From the NCBI RefSeq assembly GCF_003024195.1, contig NZ_KZ679044.1, positions 124,001-188,000 of the forward strand: a DNA stretch of 64,000 nucleotides, read 5' to 3'. The translations under genes were made by a program, and so were the position numbers. A model generated the notes under the pieces. It was not told the origin of the DNA. It searched no databases and was given only the letters and a program-made list of their open reading frames with translations. Below, piece after piece: positions 1 to 7,474 of this stretch (position 1 is its first letter; every line of letters starts with the position of its first letter). The stretch comes from Streptomyces dioscori (lineage in GTDB: Bacteria > Actinomycetota > Actinomycetes > Streptomycetales > Streptomycetaceae).

Positions 1-136
1 GGTCGGCGGTGAGGTCCAGGGCGGTGCGGGCGGCGGCGGAGGGTCCGGCGGCGCCGGGTCCTGCGGCGTCCGGTCCTGCGGCGTCCGGTCCGGTGGCGGA
101 GGGTTCGGTGGCGGAGGGTTCGACGGGAGGGGTCAC
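1..136 (-). CDS. Partial CDS, N-terminus; possibly succinyl-diaminopimelate desuccinylase (DapE)
   Basis: The reading frame on the minus strand starts at a GTG whose complement is at 134-136 and runs off the left edge, so only 45 codons are visible. The first 35 or so residues are a low-complexity Pro/Ala/Gly/Thr leader with direct repeats (GPDAAGPDAAGPGAAG). They are followed by ALDLTAD. In Streptomyces, LDLT plus Asp/Ala is how DapE (lysine/DAP biosynthesis, M20 peptidase fold) commonly begins, and that is the only basis for the name. A TACGCT -10 box about 8 bases upstream of the GTG suggests a leaderless transcript. No catalytic residues lie in the window, so the assignment is tentative. 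Confidence 0.4.
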   Translation of the reverse strand, partial: MTPPVEPSATEPSATGPDAAGPDAAGPGAAGPSAAARTALDLTAD

Positions 137-250
137 CTCGTCAGCGTAGGCGGCGCGTATCACCCGTATGGCGGTGTTCGGCGCGGTCGTGGACGGGTGT
201 CGCTGCTATCCACGAGGGAGGGGGACGACACCCACCGAAGGAAGTGCGGC

Positions 251-1057
251 ATGGCAGGCACGCTCGCCATCAACTTCACCCAGGGGCTCGACGACGCCTG
301 GTCGAAGATCGCGACATTCGTCCCCAAACTCATCGGGTTCCTCGTCATCCTGGCGATCGGCTGGGTCATCTCGAAGATGATCGCCCGCGTACTGGACCGG
401 GTCCTGCGCAAGGTGGGCTCCGAGCGCCTGTCGGAGCGGGCCGGCACGGAACGGCTGCTGAGCGAGTCCAAGTACGACATGACCGGGATCGTCTGCAAGA
501 TCGTGTACTACGCGCTGATGCTGATCACGCTGCAGCTCGCGCTCGGTGTCTTCGGCGCGAACCCCGTCAGCGAGATGATCAACGGGATCGTGGCCTGGCT
601 GCCGCGCGGCATCGTCGCCGTGGTCCTCGTGGTCATCGCGATGGCCATCGCCAACGGGGTCCGCACGATCGTGGGCAGCGCGCTGTCGTCCGTCTCCTAC
701 GGGAGGACGGTGGCGACCATGATGTGGGCCGCCATCCTCGCGCTGGGCGTGATCGCGGCGCTCGGCCAGGCGGGCATCGCGACGGCGGTCACCCAGCCGG
801 TCCTGTACGCGGCACTCGCCGCCGTGGCGGGCATCCTGATCGTCGGTGTCGGCGGCGGCATGATCATGCCGATGCGGCAGCGGTGGGAGCGGTGGCTGGC
901 CACGGCCGAGCGGGAGTCGATGAACGCGAAGGGGAGCATGTCGGCGTACCAGTCGGGCCGGGACGACGCGCTGCGCGGGCAGCCGGCCCGCGAGCGCACG
1001 GACCGGGCCGCAGGCCCGGACGCCGGCGGCGGCACCGGCTCGACGATGGACATGTGA
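251..1057 (+). CDS. MscS-like mechanosensitive channel family protein (conserved TM-helix repeats)
   Basis: A 268-residue integral membrane protein. Hydrophobic segments lie near residues 25-45 (LIGFLVILAIGWVISKMIA), 75-100, 115-140 and 155-205. The pattern of a hydrophobic helix followed by a basic amphipathic stretch (ARVLDRVLRKVGS) is typical of the conserved TM-helix repeat proteins grouped with MscS-type channels. The C-terminal 60 residues are hydrophilic and disordered (Arg/Gly/Asp rich). The ATG at 251 was chosen over the upstream in-frame start at 197 because the family begins with a short segment before the first helix and GAAGGAAG lies about 10 bases upstream. A classic MscS beta domain is absent, so channel function is inferred only. 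It is monocistronic, and intergenic repeats follow it. Confidence 0.7.
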   Translation: MAGTLAINFTQGLDDAWSKIATFVPKLIGFLVILAIGWVISKMIARVLDRVLRKVGSERLSERAGTERLLSESKYDMTGIVCKIVYYALMLITLQLALGVFGANPVSEMINGIVAWLPRGIVAVVLVVIAMAIANGVRTIVGSALSSVSYGRTVATMMWAAILALGVIAALGQAGIATAVTQPVLYAALAAVAGILIVGVGGGMIMPMRQRWERWLATAERESMNAKGSMSAYQSGRDDALRGQPARERTDRAAGPDAGGGTGSTMDM

Positions 1058-1089
1058 CGGCCGGAACCCACCTGCGGCCCGGTGGGGGC

Positions 1090-1224
1090 GGGCCGCGCAG
1101 TTCCCCGCGCCCCCAAAAGACGAAAGGCAGGGGCGCAGCCCCGCCTCTCGGGGGCGCGGGGAACTGCGCGCTCAGCCACGTACGACCCGCACTCGGTCAC
1201 TTCAGGGGCGCGGGGAACTGCGCG
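1090..1224. repeat. Cluster of 3 GC-rich intergenic repeats
   Basis: Three copies of the element whose core reads CGCGCAGTTCCCCGCGCCCC or its complement: about 1094-1113 (forward), 1151-1170 and 1205-1224 (reverse). The first and second face each other and can fold into a long hairpin. They occupy the space between the convergent genes ending at 1057 and 1283, and could serve as a bidirectional terminator. Confidence 0.85.
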
Positions 1225-1282
1225 AACGGCCCCCACCGGCCCGCAGGCGCATGCGGACCCGTACGATTCCCGCCCCCCACGG

Positions 1283-1615
1283 CTAGTGGTCGCGCTGGGG
1301 TGGGATCAGCCCATGCAGGTCGATCAGCCAGCTGATCGCCGTCAGGCGGCACACCGCGTAGTCGTGGCCCACCGGCTCCCGCCAGTCCGTCTCCGCGAGC
1401 CCGTCGAGAAAGCCGAGCGCGTAGTCCGTGAGGGTCTCGCGGTCCGGCGGCGGCGGGACCAGACCGGGTCCCGCCGAAGCCAGCCGGTCGCGCAACTCCG
1501 CCACATGCTGGTCCACCGCCGCCGTGAACGCCGGCTCGAACGCGAACTCCGCGAAGCGCGGCGCGTACGTGCGGACGATCTCGACGAGGGGCGTCGGAGG
1601 GGCGGCGGATGACAT
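1283..1615 (-). CDS. Small conserved protein, DUF6401-like
   Basis: A 110-residue soluble protein without signal peptide or membrane segment. It contains a central acidic/aromatic helix-rich region (FAFEPAFTAAVDQHVAELRDRL) and ends in HGLIPPQRDH. The size and the central pattern resemble the short DUF6401 family of Streptomyces, described only as associated with natural-product loci. I cannot confirm this without a profile search and no catalytic motif is visible. It is read toward the repeat cluster, convergent with the channel gene, and 90 bases separate it from the end of the XRE-TPR regulator gene. Its own function is unknown. Confidence 0.5.
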   Translation of the reverse strand: MSSAAPPTPLVEIVRTYAPRFAEFAFEPAFTAAVDQHVAELRDRLASAGPGLVPPPPDRETLTDYALGFLDGLAETDWREPVGHDYAVCRLTAISWLIDLHGLIPPQRDH

Positions 1616-1705
1616 TCGTCCACCGTAAAGCGGGTGGAGTGCTGTCAGGAGGGGGATTTCGGATGGTTTCCGTCACATCGTGGCAGGTGGGACTCGTGGG
1701 ACCCG

Positions 1706-3049
1706 TCAGAGCGGCGGATGGGCCGGCGCCGGCCCCAGGGTCGTCGTCCCCGGCGCGGTGCGGTGTCCGAGTCCCGTCCGGTACGCGTCCAGCGCCGCGT
1801 CGATCCGCCCCGTACGCCGCAGCAGGTCCCCGAGCAGACGGCACAGGTCGGCCAGATCCCCCGCCGCGCCCGCCCGCTCCAGCAGGCTGAGCGCGCGCAC
1901 GTAGTGCTCCTCGGCCGTCTCGGTGTCCCGGCTGTCCTCGGCGATGATGCCGAGCAGCCGGTGCGCGCCCGCGGAGTGGACGGCCCCGCGCTCGCTGCTG
2001 AGATCGCCCAGTACGCCGTGCAGGAGCGTCGCGGCCTCCTCCGACTTGCCGCGCCGGTGGAGCACGTCCGCCAGTTCCACCGCGACCTGGCTGGTGTAGA
2101 GCGCGGCGCGCTGCGCGGAGTGCATGGCCTGCGCCTCGCGCAACTCGCTCTCGGCGCGCTCCAGATCGCCGTTCTGCGCGTACAAGTACCCGCGCATCCA
2201 GTGGCAGTTGGCCAGTTCGGTACGGATCTGGAGCTGCCGGTACAGTTCCGCCGCCTTGCCCAGGGACGCGTCGGCCTCGGCCATCCGCCCCTCGGCGATC
2301 ATCGTGCGGGCCACGGACCGGTGCATACGAGCCAGCAGCGCGGGGTCGCCGACCTGCGGGGCCAGCGCGAGCGCGAACTCCGCCGCCTGCGCCGCCCGCG
2401 CGTGCGCCCCCATGTCCATGTAGGGCGCGATCACCGCCGCGTAGAGCAGCAGCAGGGCGTCCGGGTCGTGCAGTCCGCCCTTGTTCAGCTCGTCGATGGC
2501 GGATTCGAGCAGGTAGCAGGCGTACCGGAGTTCGCCCGCGAGGTAGTGCGAGACCGCGCGCCCGCGCAGGGCGGGGACCCGGACGGGCAGCGGTTCGTCC
2601 GCCAGCCGTTTCTCCGACTCCTCGAAACGCGCTCGCGCCGTCGTCAGGTCGCCGGTGTCCATGGCGCACTCGCCGAGGCCGAGCAGGGCGGCGGCGCACT
2701 CGGCGTTGAGGCCGTGGGCCTGCGCCTCCGCGAGCAGCGCGGTGTACTGCTCGGCGGCGATCTCCGCCTCGCCGGTCGCCAGCGTGCGCTGGGCGTCGGT
2801 GAGCCGCAGCCGCAGGTCGGTGGCGAGGTGGGCGGGCCGCCCGGTGGCCAGTTCCTCGTAGGCGACCCCGAGCCGTTCGGCGATGTGCCGCAGTGCCTCC
2901 TCGGAGGGCCGTACGCGTCCTGCCTCCAGCGTGGAGACGTACGCGGGGGTGTAGGCGGGTTCCGCCAGTTGTTTCTGTGTCAGCCCGCGTTCCGTACGCA
3001 GTTGCTGCACTCTGCGCCCGATGATTCCCGGGTCGTCGCGCTCGGCCAT
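1706..3049 (-). CDS. XRE-family HTH regulator with C-terminal TPR domain
   Basis: A 447-residue cytoplasmic regulator. An N-terminal Cro/CI-type HTH lies at residues 9-65 (RRVQQLRTERGLTQKQLAE... YVSTLEAGRVRPSEEALRHIAERL). It is followed by roughly 350 residues of tandem helical TPR-like repeats, for example GECAMDTGDLTTARARFEES and RTGRIDAALDAYRTG. The start is the ATG at 3047-3049; the frame stays open upstream but that stretch holds the promoter and operator. A HTH-XRE plus TPR arrangement is shared with the RRNPP peptide-receptor regulators and with many Streptomyces regulators of unknown ligand. A perfect palindrome sits at its predicted transcription start, suggesting autoregulation. It is divergent from a 37-codon ORF for a secreted peptide that could be its ligand (inference). 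Confidence 0.85.
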   Translation of the reverse strand: MAERDDPGIIGRRVQQLRTERGLTQKQLAEPAYTPAYVSTLEAGRVRPSEEALRHIAERLGVAYEELATGRPAHLATDLRLRLTDAQRTLATGEAEIAAEQYTALLAEAQAHGLNAECAAALLGLGECAMDTGDLTTARARFEESEKRLADEPLPVRVPALRGRAVSHYLAGELRYACYLLESAIDELNKGGLHDPDALLLLYAAVIAPYMDMGAHARAAQAAEFALALAPQVGDPALLARMHRSVARTMIAEGRMAEADASLGKAAELYRQLQIRTELANCHWMRGYLYAQNGDLERAESELREAQAMHSAQRAALYTSQVAVELADVLHRRGKSEEAATLLHGVLGDLSSERGAVHSAGAHRLLGIIAEDSRDTETAEEHYVRALSLLERAGAAGDLADLCRLLGDLLRRTGRIDAALDAYRTGLGHRTAPGTTTLGPAPAHPPL

Positions 3050-3063
3050 GGCGTAAGCATGCC

Positions 3064-3079
3064 AGTAAGTCGACTTACT
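3064..3079. promoter_or_regulatory. 16-bp perfect palindrome, probable operator of the XRE-TPR regulator
   Basis: AGTAAGTCGACTTACT is identical to its reverse complement. It lies 15 bases upstream of the regulator start codon and directly downstream of its predicted -10 box, a position from which bound protein would block transcription. A related half-site pair (CAAGTTAAGTCTTG, 3113-3126) overlaps the -35 region. Further GTTAAGC motifs at 3195-3201 and 3207-3213 lie toward the divergent small gene. Confidence 0.7.
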
Positions 3080-3086
3080 CCTGCCC

Positions 3087-3115
3087 GCTATCCAACTTCC
3101 TGTTGAAACGGTCAA
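3087..3115 (-). promoter_or_regulatory. Predicted promoter of the XRE-TPR gene
   Basis: On the minus strand a -35 TTGACC (complement of 3110-3115) is separated by exactly 17 bases from a -10 GATAGC (complement of 3087-3092). This places the start of transcription near 3080, at the edge of the palindrome. The elements fit a housekeeping-sigma promoter, with the -10 box a weaker match. Confidence 0.5.
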
Positions 3116-3269
3116 GTTAAGTCTTGTGGACAGGCTCGGGCAGGCCGTCGATCGGCTCAATGCGGCCCTTGCCCCGGAGGCGAACACGCCCTAGGTTAAG
3201 CGGCGCGTTAAGCGCACGATGAAGCACATTTAATACGCTGGCCTACGTTGACGTTGCGAGGTTGTCGCC

Positions 3270-3383
3270 GTGTTCCGACGCATTGCCACGCGCTATCTTC
3301 CGGCTCGGTTCATCGCGGCGTTCGGGGCGGCCGTGGTGGCTTTTGCCGCGCTTGTCAGCGCGGCGAACGCGGTTCCTCACTGA
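3270..3383 (+). CDS. 37-residue secreted or membrane micropeptide, divergent from XRE-TPR regulator
   Basis: The frame starts with GTG at 3270 and ends with TGA at 3381-3383. A GAGG ribosome-binding site lies 8 bases upstream. The product begins VFRRIATRYLPARF, continues with a hydrophobic core (IAAFGAAVVAFAALVS) and ends AANAVPH. A basic N-terminus, hydrophobic core and Ala-x-Ala-type site near ANA are the layout of a signal peptide with only a few residues left after cleavage. Small exported precursors next to HTH-TPR receptors (as in PlcR-PapR) look like this, so a signalling role is plausible but unproven. It could instead be a small membrane protein. A possible promoter (TTAAGC at 3208, 17-base spacer, TAATAC at 3231) precedes it. 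Confidence 0.55.
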   Translation: MFRRIATRYLPARFIAAFGAAVVAFAALVSAANAVPH

Positions 3384-3432
3384 GGGCTCCGCCCGGGGTC
3401 GCTTTTGCGGGTGCGGGCCGGTGGGGGCTGGT

Positions 3433-3452
3433 CGCGCAGTTCCCCGCGCCCC
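3433..3452. repeat. GC-rich intergenic repeat, single copy
   Basis: One forward copy of the CGCGCAGTTCCCCGCGCCCC element, between the micropeptide gene and the permease gene, preceded by the usual GGTGGGGGCTGGT flank. Confidence 0.85.
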
Positions 3453-3516
3453 TTAGGGGGCCCTGACAGGCCCCGCCCAGGTGCGCACAGGAGTCGCCGC
3501 TAGCCTGCTGTCCTGT

Positions 3517-4527
3517 ATGGAAAACGGACGGAATGCAGCCGACGCGGCGCGGGTGGTCGCCCGGGCGCTCGTGCACGCGGTGGTCGGTGGGGTGGCGTTG
3601 CTCGCCGTCGTCACCGTCGGGTCGGTGCTCGGGCCGATGGTCGTGCTCGATCTCGCCACCCCCGCCATGGCCGCCTGGTGGACCGTGTTCACCGCTGTCA
3701 CCGTGCAGGGCATCCCCTTCCTGCTGCTGGGCACGGTCGTGTCGGCGGCGATCGGCGCGTTCGTTCCCGAGCGGGTCTTCCGCCGCGTACTGCCGAAGAA
3801 CCCGGCGCTCGCCGTGCCCGTCGCCGGGGCGGCCGGGGCCGTGCTCCCGGGGTGCGAGTGCGCGTCCGTGCCCGTGGCGGACAGTCTGATGCGGCGCGGG
3901 GTCGCGCCCGCCGCCGCGCTCGCCTTCCTGCTGTCCGCGCCCGCCATCAACCCGGTCGTCCTCGTCGCCACGTCCATCGCCTTCCCGGGAGATCCGGCCA
4001 TGGTCGGCGCCCGGCTCGTCTCGTCCCTCGCCACCGCCGTCGCGATGGGGTGGCTGTGGGTGCGGTTCGGCAAGGAGGAGTGGCTGCCGACCGTACGGCG
4101 CGGAGGCGGCGCGGCGTCCGGGCCGGGCGGGTGGCGGGGCTTCCGGGACGGGCTGCAGCACGACTTCCTGCACGCCGGGGGGTTCCTCGTGCTGGGGGCT
4201 GCCGCCGCGGCGACGTTCAACATCCTGGTGCCGCGGTCCGTGCTCGACGTGTTCACCGGCTCGCCCTGGCTGTCGGTGCTGCTGCTCGCCGTCCTCGCCG
4301 TCGTGCTGTGCGTGTGCTCCGAGGCGGACGCCTTCGTGGCGGCGTCGCTGACCGGTTTCTCGCCCACGGCCCGCCTGGCGTTCATGGTCGTCGGCCCCAT
4401 GGTCGACCTCAAACTCATCGCTCTCCAGGCGGGTACCTTCGGGCGGGCGTTCGCGGTGCGGTTCTCGTCCGTGACGTGGGTGGTGGCCGTGGTGAGCAGC
4501 GTGCTGGTGGGCGGGTGGCTGCTGTGA
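3517..4527 (+). CDS. Permease, UPF0718/DUF318 family
   Basis: A 336-residue membrane protein with about eight hydrophobic segments. It carries the hallmark PGCECASVPVADSLMRRG of the DUF318 permeases (near residue 115) and a second conserved half beginning CVCSEADAFVAAS. Members of this family are paired with TIGR03943 proteins in Gram-positive bacteria and are suspected to move metal ions or small anions. The substrate is not established. The ATG at 3517 (MENGRN) was preferred to the GTG at 3481 because the family starts shortly before the first helix. The stop codon overlaps the GTG of the next gene by four bases, implying translational coupling. Confidence 0.85.
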   Translation: MENGRNAADAARVVARALVHAVVGGVALLAVVTVGSVLGPMVVLDLATPAMAAWWTVFTAVTVQGIPFLLLGTVVSAAIGAFVPERVFRRVLPKNPALAVPVAGAAGAVLPGCECASVPVADSLMRRGVAPAAALAFLLSAPAINPVVLVATSIAFPGDPAMVGARLVSSLATAVAMGWLWVRFGKEEWLPTVRRGGGAASGPGGWRGFRDGLQHDFLHAGGFLVLGAAAAATFNILVPRSVLDVFTGSPWLSVLLLAVLAVVLCVCSEADAFVAASLTGFSPTARLAFMVVGPMVDLKLIALQAGTFGRAFAVRFSSVTWVVAVVSSVLVGGWLL

Positions 4528-5324
4528 GCCCCCGCCCGCGCTCCGGGCCGCGCCTGCGTCTGCGCCTGCGTCCGCAGGGCGTGCTGCTGATCCTGTGCGG
4601 GGCTGCACTGCTCCGGATCGCCCTCTTCAGCGAGCTGTACCTGCGCTATGTGAAGGAGGGCCTGCGCCCGTACCTCGTCGTCTCCGGCGCGGCCCTGATC
4701 GCACTCGGCCTCCTGGGCCTGCTCGCCCGGACCCACGACGAGGACGACGAAGACGCCCACGAGGACGACGAAGACGCCCACGAGGAGAGCCATGGCCGGG
4801 GTGCGGGCGAAGACGACGGCCACGACCACACCCGTAACCCCCGTATCGCCTGGCTCCTCACCGCCCCCGCCCTGGCCCTCCTCCTCTTCCCGCCGCCCGC
4901 GCTCGGCTCGTACAGCGCCGAACGCGAGGAGGCGAGGGTCGCGGCGCTGGGTACCGGGACCTTCCCGGAACTGCCGGCCGGGGACCCTCTCGACCTGACC
5001 CTGGGCGTGTTCGCCTCGCGGGCGGAGTGGGACACGGGCGCGTCCCTGAAGGGGCGCACGGTCCGCCTGACCGGCTTCGTGACCCGCGACGACGGCGGCG
5101 CCTGGTCCGTGGCACGACTGCGCGTCACCTGCTGCGCCGCCGACGCGCAGGCGCTCAAGGTCGAGATCCGTGGCGAGGACGCCCCGGCGGCCGACACCTG
5201 GGTGACGGTAACCGGAACCTGGCACCCCACGGGGAAGCCCGGCACGGACGCGGCCCGCCCGGTACTGGACGCCGTGTCGGTGAAGAGGACGACGGCGCCT
5301 GCGGACCCGTACGAGAAGCGTTGA
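4524..5324 (+). CDS. TIGR03943 family putative permease subunit
   Basis: A 266-residue partner of the upstream permease. Two N-terminal membrane segments (about residues 14-30 and 44-64) are followed by an Asp/Glu/His-rich tract (residues about 72-105, with HEDDEDAHEESHG and DDGHDH) that could bind divalent metal. A third hydrophobic segment and an extracytoplasmic domain follow, with an adjacent CC pair in RVTCCAADA. The layout of paired N-terminal helices plus C-terminal globular domain matches TIGR03943. The GTG start overlaps the permease stop (GTGA). The acidic-His tract is encoded by a near-repeat of GAGGACGACGAAGACGCCCAC. Confidence 0.85.
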   Translation: MSPRPRSGPRLRLRLRPQGVLLILCGAALLRIALFSELYLRYVKEGLRPYLVVSGAALIALGLLGLLARTHDEDDEDAHEDDEDAHEESHGRGAGEDDGHDHTRNPRIAWLLTAPALALLLFPPPALGSYSAEREEARVAALGTGTFPELPAGDPLDLTLGVFASRAEWDTGASLKGRTVRLTGFVTRDDGGAWSVARLRVTCCAADAQALKVEIRGEDAPAADTWVTVTGTWHPTGKPGTDAARPVLDAVSVKRTTAPADPYEKR

Positions 5325-5375
5325 GCCGTTGAGTCGCTGCTTCGCCTGGTCGTTGTCAGTGGCGACCCCCTGACT

Positions 5376-5420
5376 CGGCGCATGACTGATCGGCGCATGA
5401 CTGATCGGCACATGGCTGAC
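5376..5420. repeat. 15-bp tandem repeat, three units
   Basis: CGGCGCATGACTGAT occurs at 5376-5390 and 5391-5405, followed by a diverged unit CGGCACATGGCTGAC at 5406-5420. It lies between the convergent ends of the TIGR03943 gene and the phosphatase gene. No function is apparent. Confidence 0.8.
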
Positions 5421-5487
5421 AGGACGAATGACGGCGAGACGGTGGAGCGCCCGGCGGGGCCTGGCCCGGAATCGGCCATGGGCACGA

Positions 5488-7338
5488 TCACCGTGGAGGC
5501 GTGAGGTTCCGCCCGTGCAGCCAGCCCTGCGGCAGCCACGGCAGGTGGTCCGTGTGTGGGGGTGGGGGGCCCGTGCGGGCCAGGAGGATGGCTACGTCGT
5601 CTTCCGAGGTGGAGGGGTCCAGGTGGGTGGTGACCGTTTCCAGGAGGGTGGGGAGGGGGGCCGCCGGGTCGATGGGGAGGTCGGCCAGGGTGGTGAGGCC
5701 GGTTTCGATGTCGCGGTCGCGGCGTTCGATCAGGCCGTCGGTGCACAGGAGGAGCACCGAGCCGGGGGCGACGGGGATCGTGGTGGCCGAGAAGGAGCCG
5801 AGGCCCACGCCCAGGGGCGGTGCGACCGGGAGGCTGAGCAGGGTGCGGGTGCCGTCGGGGGCGACGAGCAGCGGGGGGACGTGGCCGGCGTTGGAGAAGG
5901 TGGCGCACTCCCTGCGGGGGTCCAGGAGGGCCAGCAGACAGGTCGCCACCCGGTCCAGCTCCAGGGTGAGCGCGGTGCGTTCGGCCTGCAGCAGGATGAA
6001 GTCCGGGGTGCTGCTCTGGACGGCGAGGGTGCGCAGCACCGAGCGGTACTCGCTCATCGCGGCGGCCGCGCGGATCCCGTGGCCCATGACGTCTCCCACC
6101 ACCAGCAGCGTGCGGCCGTGGGGCAGCGCGAGCGTGTCGAACCAGTCGCCGCCCACCTCCGCTCCCGCGCCCGCCGGCAGATAGCGGCCCAGGGTCTCCA
6201 CGCCGGGGCCCGTGACGGTCGGCGTGTTCAGGAAGGCCCGCTGCATCTCCAGGGCCGTCTCGTGCTCGCGGGTGTAGCGGACCGCGTGCGCGATGCCCGT
6301 GGCGGCGCGGTCGGTGAGGTCGCCGAGCAGTTCCGCGTCCGCGTCGGTGAGGTGGGCGGAGTCACCGGCCCGGAACACGATCACCGCGCCCACCAGTTCC
6401 TCGTGGACCGCGAGGGGCAGGTAGATGCCGGAGTGCGCGCCCATCCGGCGGAAGTGTTCCTTGCGTTCGTACGAGAGGGAGAACTGGCGCATCGCCTCGT
6501 CGGCCGGGTCGGTGAGGACGAGCGGGCGCCGGTCGGCCAGCACGTGGGCCATGGGGGATCCGGCCCGGTACACGACGAACTCGCCGAGGAGGCCGAGCGG
6601 CGAGGACGCCTCCGCCAGCTCGGGTGTGGTGGCGAGCGCGATCCGGCGCAGCCGCAGCGGATACCGGTCCGAGGGCACCTGGGGTGTGCCCTCCGGGTCC
6701 ACGACGTCCACCGCCGCGTAGTCCGCGAAGCGCGGCACCAGCAGGTCGGCCAGCGCCTGGCAGGCCTGGCCGAGGTCGAGGGTCGCGCCGGTGCTGCGGT
6801 TCGCCTCGTCGAGCAGCGCCATGCGGTTGCGCGCCCGCACGAGGTCCTCGCGTCCGCGCAGCGCGTCGGTGACCTCCATGACGACCCCGGCCACTCCGAG
6901 GATCTCGCCGGACGGTCCGGTCAGCCGGTGGTAGGCGCCCAGCCACCACCGGTTGTCGCCCGTCGTGTCGGCCGGGGTCTGTCCGCCGACGGTGATGACC
7001 TGCGGAACTCCCGTACGCAGCACCTTCGCGAGCAGTTGTTCCGAGGCCTCCAGGTCCGGCAGGACGTCCCGCAGCCGGCGGCCGAGGTGTTCGGCGGCCG
7101 GGACGCCGTTGAGCCGGGCGAGCGCGTCGTTGAGGTAGAGGTAGCGCAGCTCGGTGTCGAGTACGGCGATACCGGCCGGGCAGTGGTCGAGGAGCCGCCG
7201 GGTCAGCGTCAGCTCGTCGAGCAGCCGCTCCGCGGACTCGGCCACGTTCTCGGAGTGGTGCACGGCGTCCGCGAGCGCCGCCAGTTCCGCCTGGGTCAGC
7301 AGTATGCGCGGGTCGGGTTGGACCTGGTCACCGGGCAC
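5488..7338 (-). CDS. SpoIIE-type PP2C phosphatase with PAS and GAF domains
   Basis: A 616-residue soluble signalling protein. A PAS domain spans roughly residues 45-160 (LLDHCPAGIAVLDTELRYLYLN...). A GAF domain spans about 195-350, and a PP2C/SpoIIE domain about 380-595 with metal-binding motifs GGDWFD and VVGDVMGHG and the late TSEDDVAILLAR. Such proteins dephosphorylate anti-anti-sigma factors in partner-switching stress pathways and sense signals through PAS/GAF. There is no HATPase-c anti-sigma module at either end and no STAS or RsbW gene beside it, so its partner is encoded elsewhere. The start is the ATG at 7336-7338. It is a single gene, convergent with the permease operon. Confidence 0.9.
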   Translation of the reverse strand: MPGDQVQPDPRILLTQAELAALADAVHHSENVAESAERLLDELTLTRRLLDHCPAGIAVLDTELRYLYLNDALARLNGVPAAEHLGRRLRDVLPDLEASEQLLAKVLRTGVPQVITVGGQTPADTTGDNRWWLGAYHRLTGPSGEILGVAGVVMEVTDALRGREDLVRARNRMALLDEANRSTGATLDLGQACQALADLLVPRFADYAAVDVVDPEGTPQVPSDRYPLRLRRIALATTPELAEASSPLGLLGEFVVYRAGSPMAHVLADRRPLVLTDPADEAMRQFSLSYERKEHFRRMGAHSGIYLPLAVHEELVGAVIVFRAGDSAHLTDADAELLGDLTDRAATGIAHAVRYTREHETALEMQRAFLNTPTVTGPGVETLGRYLPAGAGAEVGGDWFDTLALPHGRTLLVVGDVMGHGIRAAAAMSEYRSVLRTLAVQSSTPDFILLQAERTALTLELDRVATCLLALLDPRRECATFSNAGHVPPLLVAPDGTRTLLSLPVAPPLGVGLGSFSATTIPVAPGSVLLLCTDGLIERRDRDIETGLTTLADLPIDPAAPLPTLLETVTTHLDPSTSEDDVAILLARTGPPPPHTDHLPWLPQGWLHGRNLTPPR

Positions 7339-7375
7339 CCGCCCACACCATCACGGCCCCGCCCCGCCCACCAAC

Positions 7376-7412
7376 GGGAGGGACTGTCCGGGTGATCCGG
7401 ACGGTCCCTCCC
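7376..7412 (-). terminator. Strong hairpin, terminator downstream of the transglycosylase operon
   Basis: GGGAGGGACTGTCCGG (7376-7391) pairs with CCGGACGGTCCCTCCC (7397-7412) through 16 bases, with one wobble position and a 5-base loop. It lies about 60 bases past the stop of the transglycosylase gene. Confidence 0.75.
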
Positions 7413-7418
7413 GGAACC

Positions 7419-7469
7419 CTGATCAGCGACGCGGCGCCGGAACGCTGATCAGCGACGCGGCGCCGGAAC
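7419..7469. repeat. 25-bp direct repeat, two copies
   Basis: Two copies of a 25-base unit beginning CTGATCAGCGACGCGGCG are at 7419-7443 and 7445-7469, separated by one base. They lie between the terminator hairpin and the stop codon of the transglycosylase gene. Confidence 0.8.
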
Positions 7470-7474
7470 CCCGC

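Noticed and set aside
697..1236. Long minus-strand ORF overlapping the channel gene and repeats
   Set aside because: It consists of antisense of a real gene plus repeat DNA (RAVPRAP units). The same pattern occurs in many frames wherever the dispersed repeat is found.
1634..3106. 490-codon plus-strand ORF opposite the XRE-TPR gene
   Set aside because: The high GC content keeps antisense frames open. The minus-strand protein has HTH and TPR features while this one has none.
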